Source: a virus
Direction: 5' to 3' (one strand)
Length of the DNA stretch: 64,000 nucleotides
Virus record (IMG/VR): IMGVR_UViG_3300031227_000001
Location: 1 to 64,000 of that record
Under the pieces are notes generated by a model that was not told where the DNA came from, searched no databases, and saw nothing but the letters and a program-made list of their open reading frames with translations. How positions within the stretch are numbered: the stretch's first letter is position 1; each line of letters begins with the position of its first letter. Shown here in pieces: positions 32,328-38,832 of this stretch. The translations under genes were made by a program, and so were the position numbers.

Positions 32328-32538
32328 CTATAGTCGGGGATGGGTAGACGCGATTAGCGCCATAACCGATCTCGTGCTGGCCGAAGGGCTGGGTATTGTA
32401 GATGCACAAACGCGGTGTATGGACTGGCATTATGAGAAGCTATTGCCGCGAACAGTGATTCCCGTTATGCCGCGCGAGACGTTGCGGACAGTGATACCAT
32501 TTGATGAAGAGCCAGAAGGGGGGCATGATGGACGCTGA
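32320..32538 (+). CDS. Hypothetical protein, 72 aa
   Basis: Overlaps the ASCH-like gene by eight bases. Helical first half (GWVDAISAITDLVLAEGL). No family recognised. Confidence 0.55.
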   Translation: MDSYSRGWVDAISAITDLVLAEGLGIVDAQTRCMDWHYEKLLPRTVIPVMPRETLRTVIPFDEEPEGGHDGR

Positions 32539-32731
32539 AGAATGGATCGATGATACCCCGTGGTGGGAGTATTGGAGGAAATCCTGGCAGCCGACAAAAT
32601 GGCTTGGCTGTAGTATCGAACTGTGCCTATGGTTCTGGGCTTTGGGTATAAAAACACATTATGACCAAGGGCAAGTAGGTTTTGGGGTGTACCTGGGGCC
32701 AGTAGAGCTGTCTCTGTGGATAGGCAAATGA
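32525..32731 (+). CDS. Trp-rich small protein, 68 aa
   Basis: ATG 32525 or 32528 after GGGGGGC. Eleven Trp residues; LGCSIELCLWFWALGIKTH and GVYLGPVELSLWIGK resemble the LGPxxxEL pattern of the 20367/21514 proteins, so it may be a distant relative. Membrane association is likely. Confidence 0.55.
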   Translation: MMDAEEWIDDTPWWEYWRKSWQPTKWLGCSIELCLWFWALGIKTHYDQGQVGFGVYLGPVELSLWIGK

Positions 32732-32832
32732 CTATCCGGGAAGCCGTTGCCATTGTAGTGGCTGTAGCAGAGAGACTGTGTTACTTGAGAAAACACGCGG
32801 GGCAAACGCCCCTAGAGAGGGAGCAAGAATGA
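32728..32832 (+). CDS. Small protein, 34 aa
   Basis: Starts in ATGA of the upstream gene and ends in ATGA of the next one. REAVAIVVAVAERLCYLRKH is one amphipathic helix. Double coupling supports it. Confidence 0.45.
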   Translation: MTIREAVAIVVAVAERLCYLRKHAGQTPLEREQE

Positions 32833-33011
32833 AGATTAAAATAACTAAGGGCTGGGGTTGGTATGCCTATCGAGTGGACAAAGAGTTTGAGGTAAAGCTA
32901 GTGGATTCGCGGTATGTTGTGGAAAAAAGCTCTTTCCCAAAAGAGTTTGACAAGGAGGCGCAAGGGCTGTATGTTCGGCAAAGCGACTGCGAGATTGTAA
33001 CGCCGGCGTGA
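32829..33011 (+). CDS. Hypothetical protein, 60 aa
   Basis: Small beta protein (MKIKITKGWGWYAYRVDKEF). The stop TGA lies in palindrome copy 5, and the last three residues TPA are encoded by it. Confidence 0.55.
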   Translation: MKIKITKGWGWYAYRVDKEFEVKLVDSRYVVEKSSFPKEFDKEAQGLYVRQSDCEIVTPA

Positions 33012-33012
33012 C
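32997..33012 (+). repeat. Palindrome copy 5
   Basis: GTAACGCCGGCGTGAC; stop codon of the 32829 gene included, 27 bp before the next ATG. Confidence 0.8.
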
Positions 33013-33038
33013 ATGGTAGAGCTTTTGTATAGGAGGGA

Positions 33039-33227
33039 ATGATGGACATAATAGCACTGAAGGAGTATGTCGTTGAGACAGAAGCCACAGTGATTAGGCA
33101 ATACATAGTGCGCGGCACATCTGCCAGGGAAGTGCATGACAACTGGTTGGATAGCGCAAATCACAAGCTAGTGCTGGAGGATTCTGACGAAGAGACAGTA
33201 GTATGGGTGAGGAAAATCAAGTCATGA
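33039..33227 (+). CDS. Hypothetical protein, 62 aa
   Basis: EYVVETEATVIRQYIVRGTS then ARE-VHDNW resembles small phage proteins that pair a beta-hairpin with a helix. Coupled to the next gene by ATGA. Confidence 0.55.
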   Translation: MMDIIALKEYVVETEATVIRQYIVRGTSAREVHDNWLDSANHKLVLEDSDEETVVWVRKIKS

Positions 33228-33556
33228 TGGACATACCAGAGAAGATATACTTGAATATCTGGGAGAGCGGGCAGCTAGAATACACGCCTCATTCCTATAA
33301 GCGTATTAGCGATAGCGATATTGTCTACCGCCGAGAGCCAGCGTGGGTATCGGTAGATGACGGGCTGCCTGAGGATGGAGCTTGGGTGTGGATAGCAAGA
33401 GCGGGTAAAAGATGGTGTGCGAGAGAGGCGATCTATGTTGAGGGCAAGTGGATAGCGGATACTATGGTGGATCCATGGGAGTATGAAGACGTGACCCACT
33501 TTATGTTGCGTCAAGAGCGGCCGGAAATACCAGAGGTGAGCGATGAGCAGGATTGA
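33224..33556 (+). CDS. DUF551-type protein, 110 aa
   Basis: AWVSVDDGLPEDGAWVWIAR, EAIYVEGKWIAD and VTHFMLRQERPEIPE are the DUF551 signature (W-x3-D-x2-P at the start, THW-like end). Function unknown, common in phages. A second member lies at 33654. Confidence 0.65.
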   Translation: MMDIPEKIYLNIWESGQLEYTPHSYKRISDSDIVYRREPAWVSVDDGLPEDGAWVWIARAGKRWCAREAIYVEGKWIADTMVDPWEYEDVTHFMLRQERPEIPEVSDEQD

Positions 33557-33608
33557 TGAGATACGGGAGCGGGGGTCATCCCACGTCTATTGTAAGCAAG
33601 GGCCATGA
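33543..33608 (+). CDS. Possible micropeptide, 21 aa
   Basis: ATG overlaps the previous gene's end; MSRIDEIRERGSSHVYCKQG. Short and without a clear ribosome site. Confidence 0.3.
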   Translation: MSRIDEIRERGSSHVYCKQGP

Positions 33609-33653
33609 TCCCACTCGCTGGGTACCGATCATCGTACCGAGGAGGAAGGGAAC

Positions 33654-34040
33654 GTGAACCAAATATTGCGCCTGAAAGCTCACAAAAAAGCGCGCGCAGA
33701 AGCTCTCCAAATATCGCGACGTGCCGAACAAGCGCGCGGGGAAGCCGCCGAACGCGAAGCAAAATGTGGAGTACAATACGGCGAGGAGCCAGAATGGATC
33801 GCAGTCAAGGACAAGCCGCCGTCGGATGTTTACGACACATTAGAGGCTGATATTCCTTACCCGGAGTATTGGATATACGTACCTAGCGCTGGAAGAGAAG
33901 GCCATCGCGTTCACGGGCCTTATGTGGTAAGGAATGGGGACTGGCAATTCGATTCGGGTGACGGTGTTCCGGTCAGCGATAACTATGTGACACATTATAA
34001 GCCCTACTATACGCCGGATCCGCCAGAGGAGGAGGCATGA
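33654..34040 (+). CDS. DUF551-type protein with helical N-terminus, 128 aa
   Basis: GTG 33654 after GAGGAGGAAGGGAAC. Basic helix in residues 5-38, then EWIAVKDKPPSDVYD, YWIYVPSAG and YVTHYKPY, the same order as the 33224 gene with which it forms a diverged tandem pair. Confidence 0.65.
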   Translation: MNQILRLKAHKKARAEALQISRRAEQARGEAAEREAKCGVQYGEEPEWIAVKDKPPSDVYDTLEADIPYPEYWIYVPSAGREGHRVHGPYVVRNGDWQFDSGDGVPVSDNYVTHYKPYYTPDPPEEEA

Positions 34041-34370
34041 ATGGCCGCACAGTCTGAGCTAGAGGCCGCCTTCGAGCAACAACTGCGCGCCGAGGGCATA
34101 GCGTATGAGCGAGAGGTGTGTTTCCATCCGACGCGCAAATGGCGATTCGATTTTATATTTCCAGAGAGTCGCAAATTAGCCGTCGAGGTAGATGGCGGAA
34201 CGTTCAGCGGCGGCAGACATACTAGGGGCGTCGGATACCAGGGCGATTGTGACAAATTCAATCAGGCGACCCTATTGGGTTGGGCCGTGATTCATGTAAC
34301 GAGCAAGATGCTGGACGATTTGACAGGATTGGCGTTGGTAAAAGAGATGCTAAAGAGGGAGGCAGAATGA
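34041..34370 (+). CDS. PD-(D/E)XK-type endonuclease
   Basis: FEQQLRAEGI, then KWRFDFIFPESRKLAVEVDG supplies D-x-n-E-x-D of the VRR-NUC/DUF559-type nuclease core; D-C-D-KFNQATLLGW supplies the helix with Lys and Gln. 109 residues is the normal phage length. It may process recombination intermediates or act on host DNA. The nucleotides for GGTFSGG recur in the next gene. Confidence 0.75.
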   Translation: MAAQSELEAAFEQQLRAEGIAYEREVCFHPTRKWRFDFIFPESRKLAVEVDGGTFSGGRHTRGVGYQGDCDKFNQATLLGWAVIHVTSKMLDDLTGLALVKEMLKREAE

Positions 34371-35296
34371 CGGGTACAGGTGGAACGTTCAGCGGCGGAA
34401 CGGGCGGAGACGTGAGCGAGACATATAGCGCGAGCACGTTACATGAACTGCGGATGCGGATGCAGGCTACGGAGATAAAGCTCGCTGATATGAATGTTGC
34501 CGTTTGTTGGCGTCTGCACCAGCTAGAGCGGGCAATGTGGCCGCCGCTGGATGACGTCAACATTGGCGATAACGTCACGAGCACATATTCCGAACAAGCC
34601 AACGAGGAGACCAAAGACGCTATCAGACAAGCGGATGCAGAGCCGCGCGTGGACGAGCAGTACGCGGAGGAGCTAGAGGCAGAACTGGCGCGGGCAAAAG
34701 AACACGGCATACAAATGGACACAGAGCGCGTTGCTTGGAAGCGGTGGCTTGAAGATGCCGAGGCAAAGATAGCTGATCTCAAGGCGAAATTGGCAGACGT
34801 GCGCAAAGAGAACGTCGCGGGCACGGCGGATATGGTATATCCAGAGTGCAGCAAGCCAGATTCAACCTCTGCCCTGCTGGCATGTATCAAAAAGATAAAA
34901 GGGCAAGAGCAGCGAGTGGAGGAGCTTGAAGCAGAGCTAACCGACACGAACGAGGCGCTGGAGCACGTAGGGGAGAGCCGCGACTATTTGTGGGGGCAAG
35001 TACATGGGTTTAGGCTGGCACTGGCAGAGGCCAAGCAAGAGCGCGATGACTGGAAAAAGGCGCAGCGTCGTGCTGCCAAGTGGATACATGATGACAAGCG
35101 AGACTGGGCCATAGCGGATGCTGCTAGGATGGTGGAGGCGGCATGGTGGGATGATCGTGCTGGATGGGAAGAGGAACGAGTAGAGAAATGTTTTGTCGCC
35201 ATTGCCAAGGCGCTGGGAACAGGGGACACGCCGTCAGTGCCAGAGTGCATAACTGGGGAGATGCCAGTGCTAGAAGATCGAGAGGAGACGCGATAA
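34367..35296 (+). CDS. Long coiled-coil protein, 309 aa
   Basis: ATG 34367 overlaps the nuclease stop. The first 20 residues repeat GGTFSGGTGG from the upstream gene. Most of the rest is alpha-helical with heptads (YAEELEAELARAKEHG; RVEELEAELTDTNEALEHV). Similar to SMC-like or scaffolding helices, without an ATPase. Role unknown. Confidence 0.6.
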   Translation: MTGTGGTFSGGTGGDVSETYSASTLHELRMRMQATEIKLADMNVAVCWRLHQLERAMWPPLDDVNIGDNVTSTYSEQANEETKDAIRQADAEPRVDEQYAEELEAELARAKEHGIQMDTERVAWKRWLEDAEAKIADLKAKLADVRKENVAGTADMVYPECSKPDSTSALLACIKKIKGQEQRVEELEAELTDTNEALEHVGESRDYLWGQVHGFRLALAEAKQERDDWKKAQRRAAKWIHDDKRDWAIADAARMVEAAWWDDRAGWEEERVEKCFVAIAKALGTGDTPSVPECITGEMPVLEDREETR

Positions 35297-35436
35297 TGGA
35301 GACAATTTTGCTTGAAGTATGGCAGTGGATCAAGGGCTTTGCGATTCTGTATGTTATCGTAGGGGGGATCATCTTTGCGCTTGCCGTGACATTTATTCTA
35401 AAGACATGGCACTCAATGTCTAAGTGTGGGTGGTGA
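35296..35436 (+). CDS. Small membrane protein, 46 aa
   Basis: TAATG overlap with the upstream stop. FAILYVIVGGIIFALAVTFI is one membrane helix. Ends in an overlap with the next ATG. Confidence 0.5.
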   Translation: METILLEVWQWIKGFAILYVIVGGIIFALAVTFILKTWHSMSKCGW

Positions 35437-35657
35437 TGAGCATAGATAACAGAGACGAATTACTTGACACACTAATTGACGTGCTCTGGCAGGCGTGTGA
35501 GCACAGAGAGTCAGACGATGAACAGATCGGCCACCGCTTTTTGAGCTCATATGAAAGAGGCTTTGACGCGCTAGAAGAGGCCGGTCGGTTAAAATATACG
35601 CAACCCGTAAAGCGCTATTGGGCGCGGGTTACATGGTCAGAGAAGGCAGGGGCATAA
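35436..35657 (+). CDS. Hypothetical protein, 73 aa
   Basis: TGATG overlap with the membrane gene. Helical first half (LLDTLIDVLWQACEHRES), mixed second half. No family recognised. Confidence 0.55.
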   Translation: MSIDNRDELLDTLIDVLWQACEHRESDDEQIGHRFLSSYERGFDALEEAGRLKYTQPVKRYWARVTWSEKAGA

Positions 35658-35839
35658 TGAGCGTAACAGCAGAGCGAAAAGCGGCTGACGAGGCTATTGT
35701 AGAAGCGGTACGAAGCATGTCTCTAGCAAGCTGGCGGGGCTTGGCCGATGAGGGCTGCGCGGATTGGGGCGTGCCAGTCTGCATTGATACTATCGTTGAT
35801 ATTCTTGAAGCAGAGCAAGAACAGGAAAAGGCGCAATGA
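35657..35839 (+). CDS. Hypothetical protein, 60 aa
   Basis: ATG 35657 in TAATGA. Helix-rich (DEAIVEAVRSMSLASWRGLA). Overlaps the next gene by four bases. Confidence 0.5.
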   Translation: MSVTAERKAADEAIVEAVRSMSLASWRGLADEGCADWGVPVCIDTIVDILEAEQEQEKAQ

Positions 35840-36411
35840 GCGACCTTATTATAGACGAACGACACGACGTCATTCCTGCGCTATCTGTAGGCAACTTTCA
35901 AGCGACGCCGACCGGACTAGTCATTGCGGGCGATCCATCGTATGACACTTGGCAAGAATACGGCAAGGGCTTGCAGGTTGTGGGGCAAAGCCTGGACTGG
36001 ATCATTGGCGATTGGCTTGCCCACGGGGAGCAGCGATTCGCGGACAGATACACGCAAGCTATAGAGCTAACAGGATTGGGGCATAGGCGGCTGATCAATC
36101 TGTGCTATATCAGCAAGGCCGTGCCAATGTCACGCCGGCGTTACCAGCTAGAACATTCCAAATATGCGGCGGTTGCATCCTTGCCAGAGAAGGAACAGAC
36201 GGCCTGGCTAGAATCTGCCGAGAAAGAAGACTGGACACGCGCCGAATTGAGACAGCGGATACGGGATACGGGGACGCCAGAGGTGAACGATGCAGAGGAC
36301 AGAGAGATTTGCCTGAATATCATCATGGGGGCGCAATGGCGCACGTTTCGGACACAATCGCTGCGCGCCATTGGGAGGATCGTTTTGGCCGAACAGAATA
36401 GCGGTGGCTAG
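35836..36411 (+). CDS. Phage protein with regulatory-like helical domain, 191 aa
   Basis: The pattern WQEYGKGLQVVGQSLDWIIG then YTQAIELTGLGHRRLINLCY, HSKYAAVASLPEKEQTAWLE and WTRAELRQRI is common in plasmids and phages; the last part resembles the HTH end of ParB-like proteins. DNA binding is plausible. Palindrome copy 8 lies inside it (36129-36144). Confidence 0.6.
   Translation: MSDLIIDERHDVIPALSVGNFQATPTGLVIAGDPSYDTWQEYGKGLQVVGQSLDWIIGDWLAHGEQRFADRYTQAIELTGLGHRRLINLCYISKAVPMSRRRYQLEHSKYAAVASLPEKEQTAWLESAEKEDWTRAELRQRIRDTGTPEVNDAEDREICLNIIMGAQWRTFRTQSLRAIGRIVLAEQNSGG
36129..36144 (+). repeat. Palindrome copy 6, intragenic
   Basis: GTCACGCCGGCGTTAC, within the 35836 gene, reading MSRRRYQ-encoding codons. 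Confidence 0.7.
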
Positions 36412-36415
36412 AGAC

Positions 36416-36444
36416 TTGACAAGGCAGAGCAAATAGTATATACT
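36416..36444 (+). promoter_or_regulatory. Promoter for leader RNA E4
   Basis: TTGACA (36416-36421) and TATACT (36439-36444), 17-bp spacer. Predicted start 36451, the first base of helix A. Confidence 0.85.
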
Positions 36445-36450
36445 AGGAGC

Positions 36451-36566
36451 GTCTAGGTACGGGGATGCGGATTTTTTTATAGCATGTAATAAGCGCCGTT
36501 ACCAAGCAACCGCAGCCTTGCCTAGACATCACGATTGCCAAACTTGGTAGCGGCGTTTGTTATTTC
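36451..36566 (+). ncRNA. Structured leader RNA E4 (variant topology)
   Basis: A GTCTAGGTA (36451-36459) with TTGCCTAGAC (36518-36527), nine pairs including one G-U. C CGCCGTTACCAAG (36494-36506) with CTTGGTAGCGGCG (36543-36555), 13 pairs with one G-U, extendable to 16, then TTTGTTATTT. B TGCGG (36466-36470) pairs here with CCGCA (36510-36514) before A', not after it. Loop 1 GGATGCGGATTTTTTTATAG keeps the purine/U-run pattern, but the ATG is followed by TAA, so a leader peptide is excluded. Confidence 0.75.
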
Positions 36567-36579
36567 TAGGAGGCAAGAC

Positions 36580-37203
36580 ATGGCTAATCTCGTTGAGGCT
36601 ACGGTTCGTATCAAGGGAACGCGGCCCATTATGTGGCACGCATTCGGCCCGGATTCGATTCCTCTGGAAAAGAAGGAACGAACGGGCGTCGCCGGTCACG
36701 ATCCTGAAGAATGGCGCAAGACTGTGCTTTGTACCAAGAGCGGTCAGCTTTACGTGCGCGGCGACTACATCTTTGGTTCTATCCGCGACGGCGCAAAGCA
36801 CACTAAGCGCGGACGTGGCTCTATTCAGCGCTTTGTGCAAGCTACCCTGCAAGTGGCTAATGATCGCGTCCTGATTGATGACCGCTTCATGCCGGGAGCG
36901 AATGGCGCGTATGATCCAATTACGGCAGAGCCGCCGGACACCGATCCGGAAGCGCTGGTTTATCTGGATATTCGTTCTTGCGTCAATCCGTCCACTCGCG
37001 GGCGTAATGTGCGCTATCGTGTTGCGGCTAGTCCAGGCTGGGAGTGTGGCTTCACGCTGCAATGGGATGCAACCGTTGTCAGTCGCGGCGAGATGGAGGC
37101 GGTTATGATTGATGCCGGTCGTCTCGTTGGAGTGGGTGACGGGCGCAATATCGGAATGGGCCGGTTTATCGTCGAGCAATTCGACGTTCAAGAAATCGGA
37201 TAG
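36580..37203 (+). CDS. Phage protein with RAMP-like C-terminal motif, 207 aa
   Basis: ATG 36580 after TAGGAGGCAAGAC. VRIKGTRPIMWHAFGPDS at the start, YVRGDYIFGSIRDGAKHTKR in the middle, and DAGRLVGVGDGRNIGMGRF at the end match a widespread phage family ending GRLVGLGDxRxxxGRF. That ending resembles RAMP/Cas-type glycine loops, but no nuclease motif is visible. Function unknown. First gene of the fourth leader transcript. Confidence 0.65.
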   Translation: MANLVEATVRIKGTRPIMWHAFGPDSIPLEKKERTGVAGHDPEEWRKTVLCTKSGQLYVRGDYIFGSIRDGAKHTKRGRGSIQRFVQATLQVANDRVLIDDRFMPGANGAYDPITAEPPDTDPEALVYLDIRSCVNPSTRGRNVRYRVAASPGWECGFTLQWDATVVSRGEMEAVMIDAGRLVGVGDGRNIGMGRFIVEQFDVQEIG

Positions 37204-37205
37204 GC

Positions 37206-37585
37206 TTTTCCGGGCTCGGCTTGGCATGGCCGGGCTGGGCGTGGCGAGGCGTGGTAAGGTATAGCAAGGCAGGGGTTCTATTCGCTAGCCTAGTGGTGCA
37301 ACTCCGCAGAATAGAAATCGCGGGGCCTGGCGAGGCATGGCCGGGCGGGGCCAGGTGGGGCGGGGCTAGGCCTGGTGTGGCGCGGCCCGGCGAGGTAAGG
37401 CAAGGCAGGGATTCTGTTCGCTAGCCCAGCGGTGCAACTCCGTAAAGCAGGAATGACTGGGTCAGGTACGGCTTGGCAGGGGCACGGTCAGGTGGGGCTT
37501 GGAAGGGCGCGGCGTGGAAGGGCCGGGCATGATGTGGTCTGGTGCGGCGAGGCGGGGCCCAGGTATAGCAAGGCAAGGCGAGGAT
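37206..37585 (+). repeat. GGCNN pentamer arrays with interspersed hairpin unit
   Basis: Runs of GGCNN at 5-bp period occupy 37206-37265, 37322-37405 and parts of 37470-37585. Two copies of TTCGCTAGCCYAGYGGTGCA lie between them (37280 and 37419), each inside an inverted repeat (TTCTATTC with GAATAGAA around the first). Open frames across it are made of Arg/Gly/Trp/Ala dipeptides and are artefacts of the repeat. No gene is credible in 37204-37585. Confidence 0.85.
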
Positions 37586-37870
37586 ATGCCAAAGTCAAGG
37601 CAGCCGATAGAAATATGGCGCGAGACGCGGCGCAAGGTATGGGAGCGCGATGAGGGCATCTGTCAACATTGCGGCAAGCCCGTATCCTTGCGCATATGTC
37701 ACACAGACCATATTTATTCTGGCAAACTCGCGGGCAATAAGATGAGCAACTTGCGAACACTGTGTAGGCGCTGTCACGTTTTACGCAAAGACATGCGACA
37801 TCGCGGCATGATCGCAAGTGCTCTCCGAGATGGTATTATTCCTCCAAACTGGCGCGAGTTGGTTTGGTAG
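37586..37870 (+). CDS. HNH endonuclease, 94 aa
   Basis: ATG 37586 after GGCGAGGAT, at the end of the repeat. RRKVWERDEGICQHCGKPVS, CHTDHIYSGKLAG and NLRTLCRRCHVLRKD contain the two CxxC-type zinc ligands and the HNH His and Asn. A compact stand-alone member. Confidence 0.8.
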   Translation: MPKSRQPIEIWRETRRKVWERDEGICQHCGKPVSLRICHTDHIYSGKLAGNKMSNLRTLCRRCHVLRKDMRHRGMIASALRDGIIPPNWRELVW

Positions 37871-37911
37871 GGTTGGCAATTCAAGCGGCACGTTTTAGCA
37901 GAGGGGGACAA

Positions 37912-38166
37912 ATGAACGATAAGGAATTTGCAGAAGCCGCCAAGAAGATTCTGCCCATAATGGCGTCCATACCAGAGACGCTAGATGCTATGGAACGCAT
38001 GGAATATATGCCACAGCCCGATCCCGTGAAGATGGAACGATTTGCAAAGAAGATTGATCGACTATTATCGCGCATTCTGTGGTGGCAAAAAGTATTGCAC
38101 ATAGAGAATCCGCCGCGCTGGTTGGTACAACTGACGCCAATGTGGATAGTCAGGCTTTGCCATTGA
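37912..38166 (+). CDS. Hypothetical protein, 84 aa
   Basis: ATG after GAGGGGGACAA. Helical (EFAEAAKKILPIMASIPETL), Met-rich, with a basic amphipathic C-terminus that might touch the membrane. The stop overlaps the -35 of the tRNA promoter. Confidence 0.55.
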   Translation: MNDKEFAEAAKKILPIMASIPETLDAMERMEYMPQPDPVKMERFAKKIDRLLSRILWWQKVLHIENPPRWLVQLTPMWIVRLCH

Positions 38167-38191
38167 CAGGGGCGACATAATATGCTACAAT
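38163..38191 (+). promoter_or_regulatory. Promoter of the tRNA/structured-RNA locus
   Basis: TTGACA (38163-38168) and TACAAT (38186-38191), 17-bp spacer with TGC extension. Start predicted near 38198, 25 bp before the tRNA. Confidence 0.75.
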
Positions 38192-38222
38192 AGGTTAGCA
38201 GGTTTACACTGAGTTATGGGAA

Positions 38223-38294
38223 GCCGACGTAGCTCAACGGCAGAGCAGTGGTTTTGTAACCCACTGGTTGTAGGTTCGACTCCTACTATCGGCT
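38223..38294 (+). tRNA. tRNA-Thr (anticodon TGT)
   Basis: Acceptor GCCGACG with TATCGGC (one mismatch), D arm GCTC-AACGGCA-GAGC, anticodon loop TTTGTAA with U33 and TGT, T arm GTAGG-TTCGACT-CCTAC. No CCA is encoded. It begins the 0.7-kb structured region. Confidence 0.85.
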
Positions 38295-38356
38295 TTGCCC
38301 TACGTGCCATGTGTACGATAGGATCAGGTGTCGTGTAAGCGATACTAGGAACGGGG

Positions 38357-38424
38357 CGGTGCGGGCCTGACGGGAATCAGGCCATAAGAGGCTACGAGCC
38401 GGTATCAAATCCGGCGACCGCACA
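38357..38424 (+). ncRNA. tRNA-like module M2
   Basis: GTGCGG (38359-38364) pairs with CCGCAC (38418-38423). Contains GCCTGA-CGGGAA-TCAGGC and CCGG-TATCAAAT-CCGG as in M1, with a shorter variable arm (GCCATAAGAGGC). Confidence 0.55.
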
Positions 38425-38507
38425 TGCAAGCTGCGAGCTTGGAACGTAGCGCCACCATATTCCGAACCCCCGCTAACGCGGGTTGCCGAAAGGATAGGAC
38501 ATGGGGC

Positions 38508-38580
38508 GCTAGGCGCGGGCAAGAATAGGTCTTGGGGTCGCAACTCAAGAGGCGGTGCAATTCCGCCGCCCGCGCTTAGC
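38508..38580 (+). ncRNA. Cloverleaf-like RNA closed by a 13-pair stem
   Basis: GCTAGGCGCGGGC (38508-38520) pairs with GCCCGCGCTTAGC (38568-38580), one G-U. Inside are AAGA-ATAGG-TCTT, TTGGG-GTCGCAA-CTCAA (U33 present, CGC at the anticodon place) and GGCGG-TGCAATT-CCGCC. It may be a derived tRNA-Ala-like gene or one domain of a larger RNA; the outer stem is too long for a tRNA acceptor. Confidence 0.55.
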
Positions 38581-38599
38581 GGGACTTTTCACGGTGCAA

Positions 38600-38664
38600 G
38601 CCATTGGCGGTTGGGCTGAAACTAACCGCCAAACAGAAACAAGATCGCGGGAAGCCGCAGCGAT
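38600..38664 (+). ncRNA. Hairpin module R1
   Basis: TTGGCGGTT (38604-38612) with AACCGCCAA (38624-38632), loop GGGCTGAAACT. Then ATCGC (38644-38648) with GCGAT (38660-38664), loop GGGAAGCCGCA. Both loops recur in R2/R3 with different stems. Confidence 0.55.
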
Positions 38665-38681
38665 AAAAATAGGGCGGGAGG

Positions 38682-38757
38682 GCGCGGGCCTGACGGGAAT
38701 CAGGCAGGGCACAAGGGTGCTGATTCTATGAGCCGGTGTCGAATCCGGCCACCATTC
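38682..38757 (+). ncRNA. tRNA-like module M3
   Basis: GCCTGA-CGGGAA-TCAGGC (38688-38705), hairpin GCAC-AAGG-GTGC, then CCGG-TGTCGAAT-CCGG (38733-38748). No clear acceptor pairing; a CACC-ATTCTT-GGTG hairpin follows. Confidence 0.5.
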
Positions 38758-38773
38758 TTGGTGACAGCATGAT

Positions 38774-38810
38774 GCCATTAGCTCTGTTGGGCTATAACTA
38801 ACAGAGCATA
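38774..38810 (+). ncRNA. Hairpin module R2
   Basis: GCTCTGTT (38781-38788) with AACAGAGC (38800-38807), loop GGGCTATAACT. Preceded by GCCATTA and followed by ATAGAA as in R1 and R3. Confidence 0.55.
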
Positions 38811-38832
38811 GAATAGAAGGGGGAGAAGGAAG

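Larger units (their letters stand above)
38295..38832 (+). ncRNA. Gene-free, strongly structured region (candidate large RNA)
   Basis: No credible protein gene lies here. Between the tRNA and the ORF at 38833 I see four cloverleaf-like or hairpin modules entered separately: M2, a 13-pair closed cloverleaf, R1, M3 and R2. G+C-rich stems are repeated with covarying sequence and conserved loops. A single transcript from the promoter at 38163 could contain tRNA-Thr and all of them, comparable in size and setting to large ornate phage RNAs such as GOLLD or ROOL, with which I can show no sequence match. Confidence 0.5.

Noticed and set aside
37221-37653. Arg/Gly/Trp-rich proteins across the GGCNN arrays
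   Set aside because: Composition follows directly from the pentamers and no ribosome site is present before 37586.
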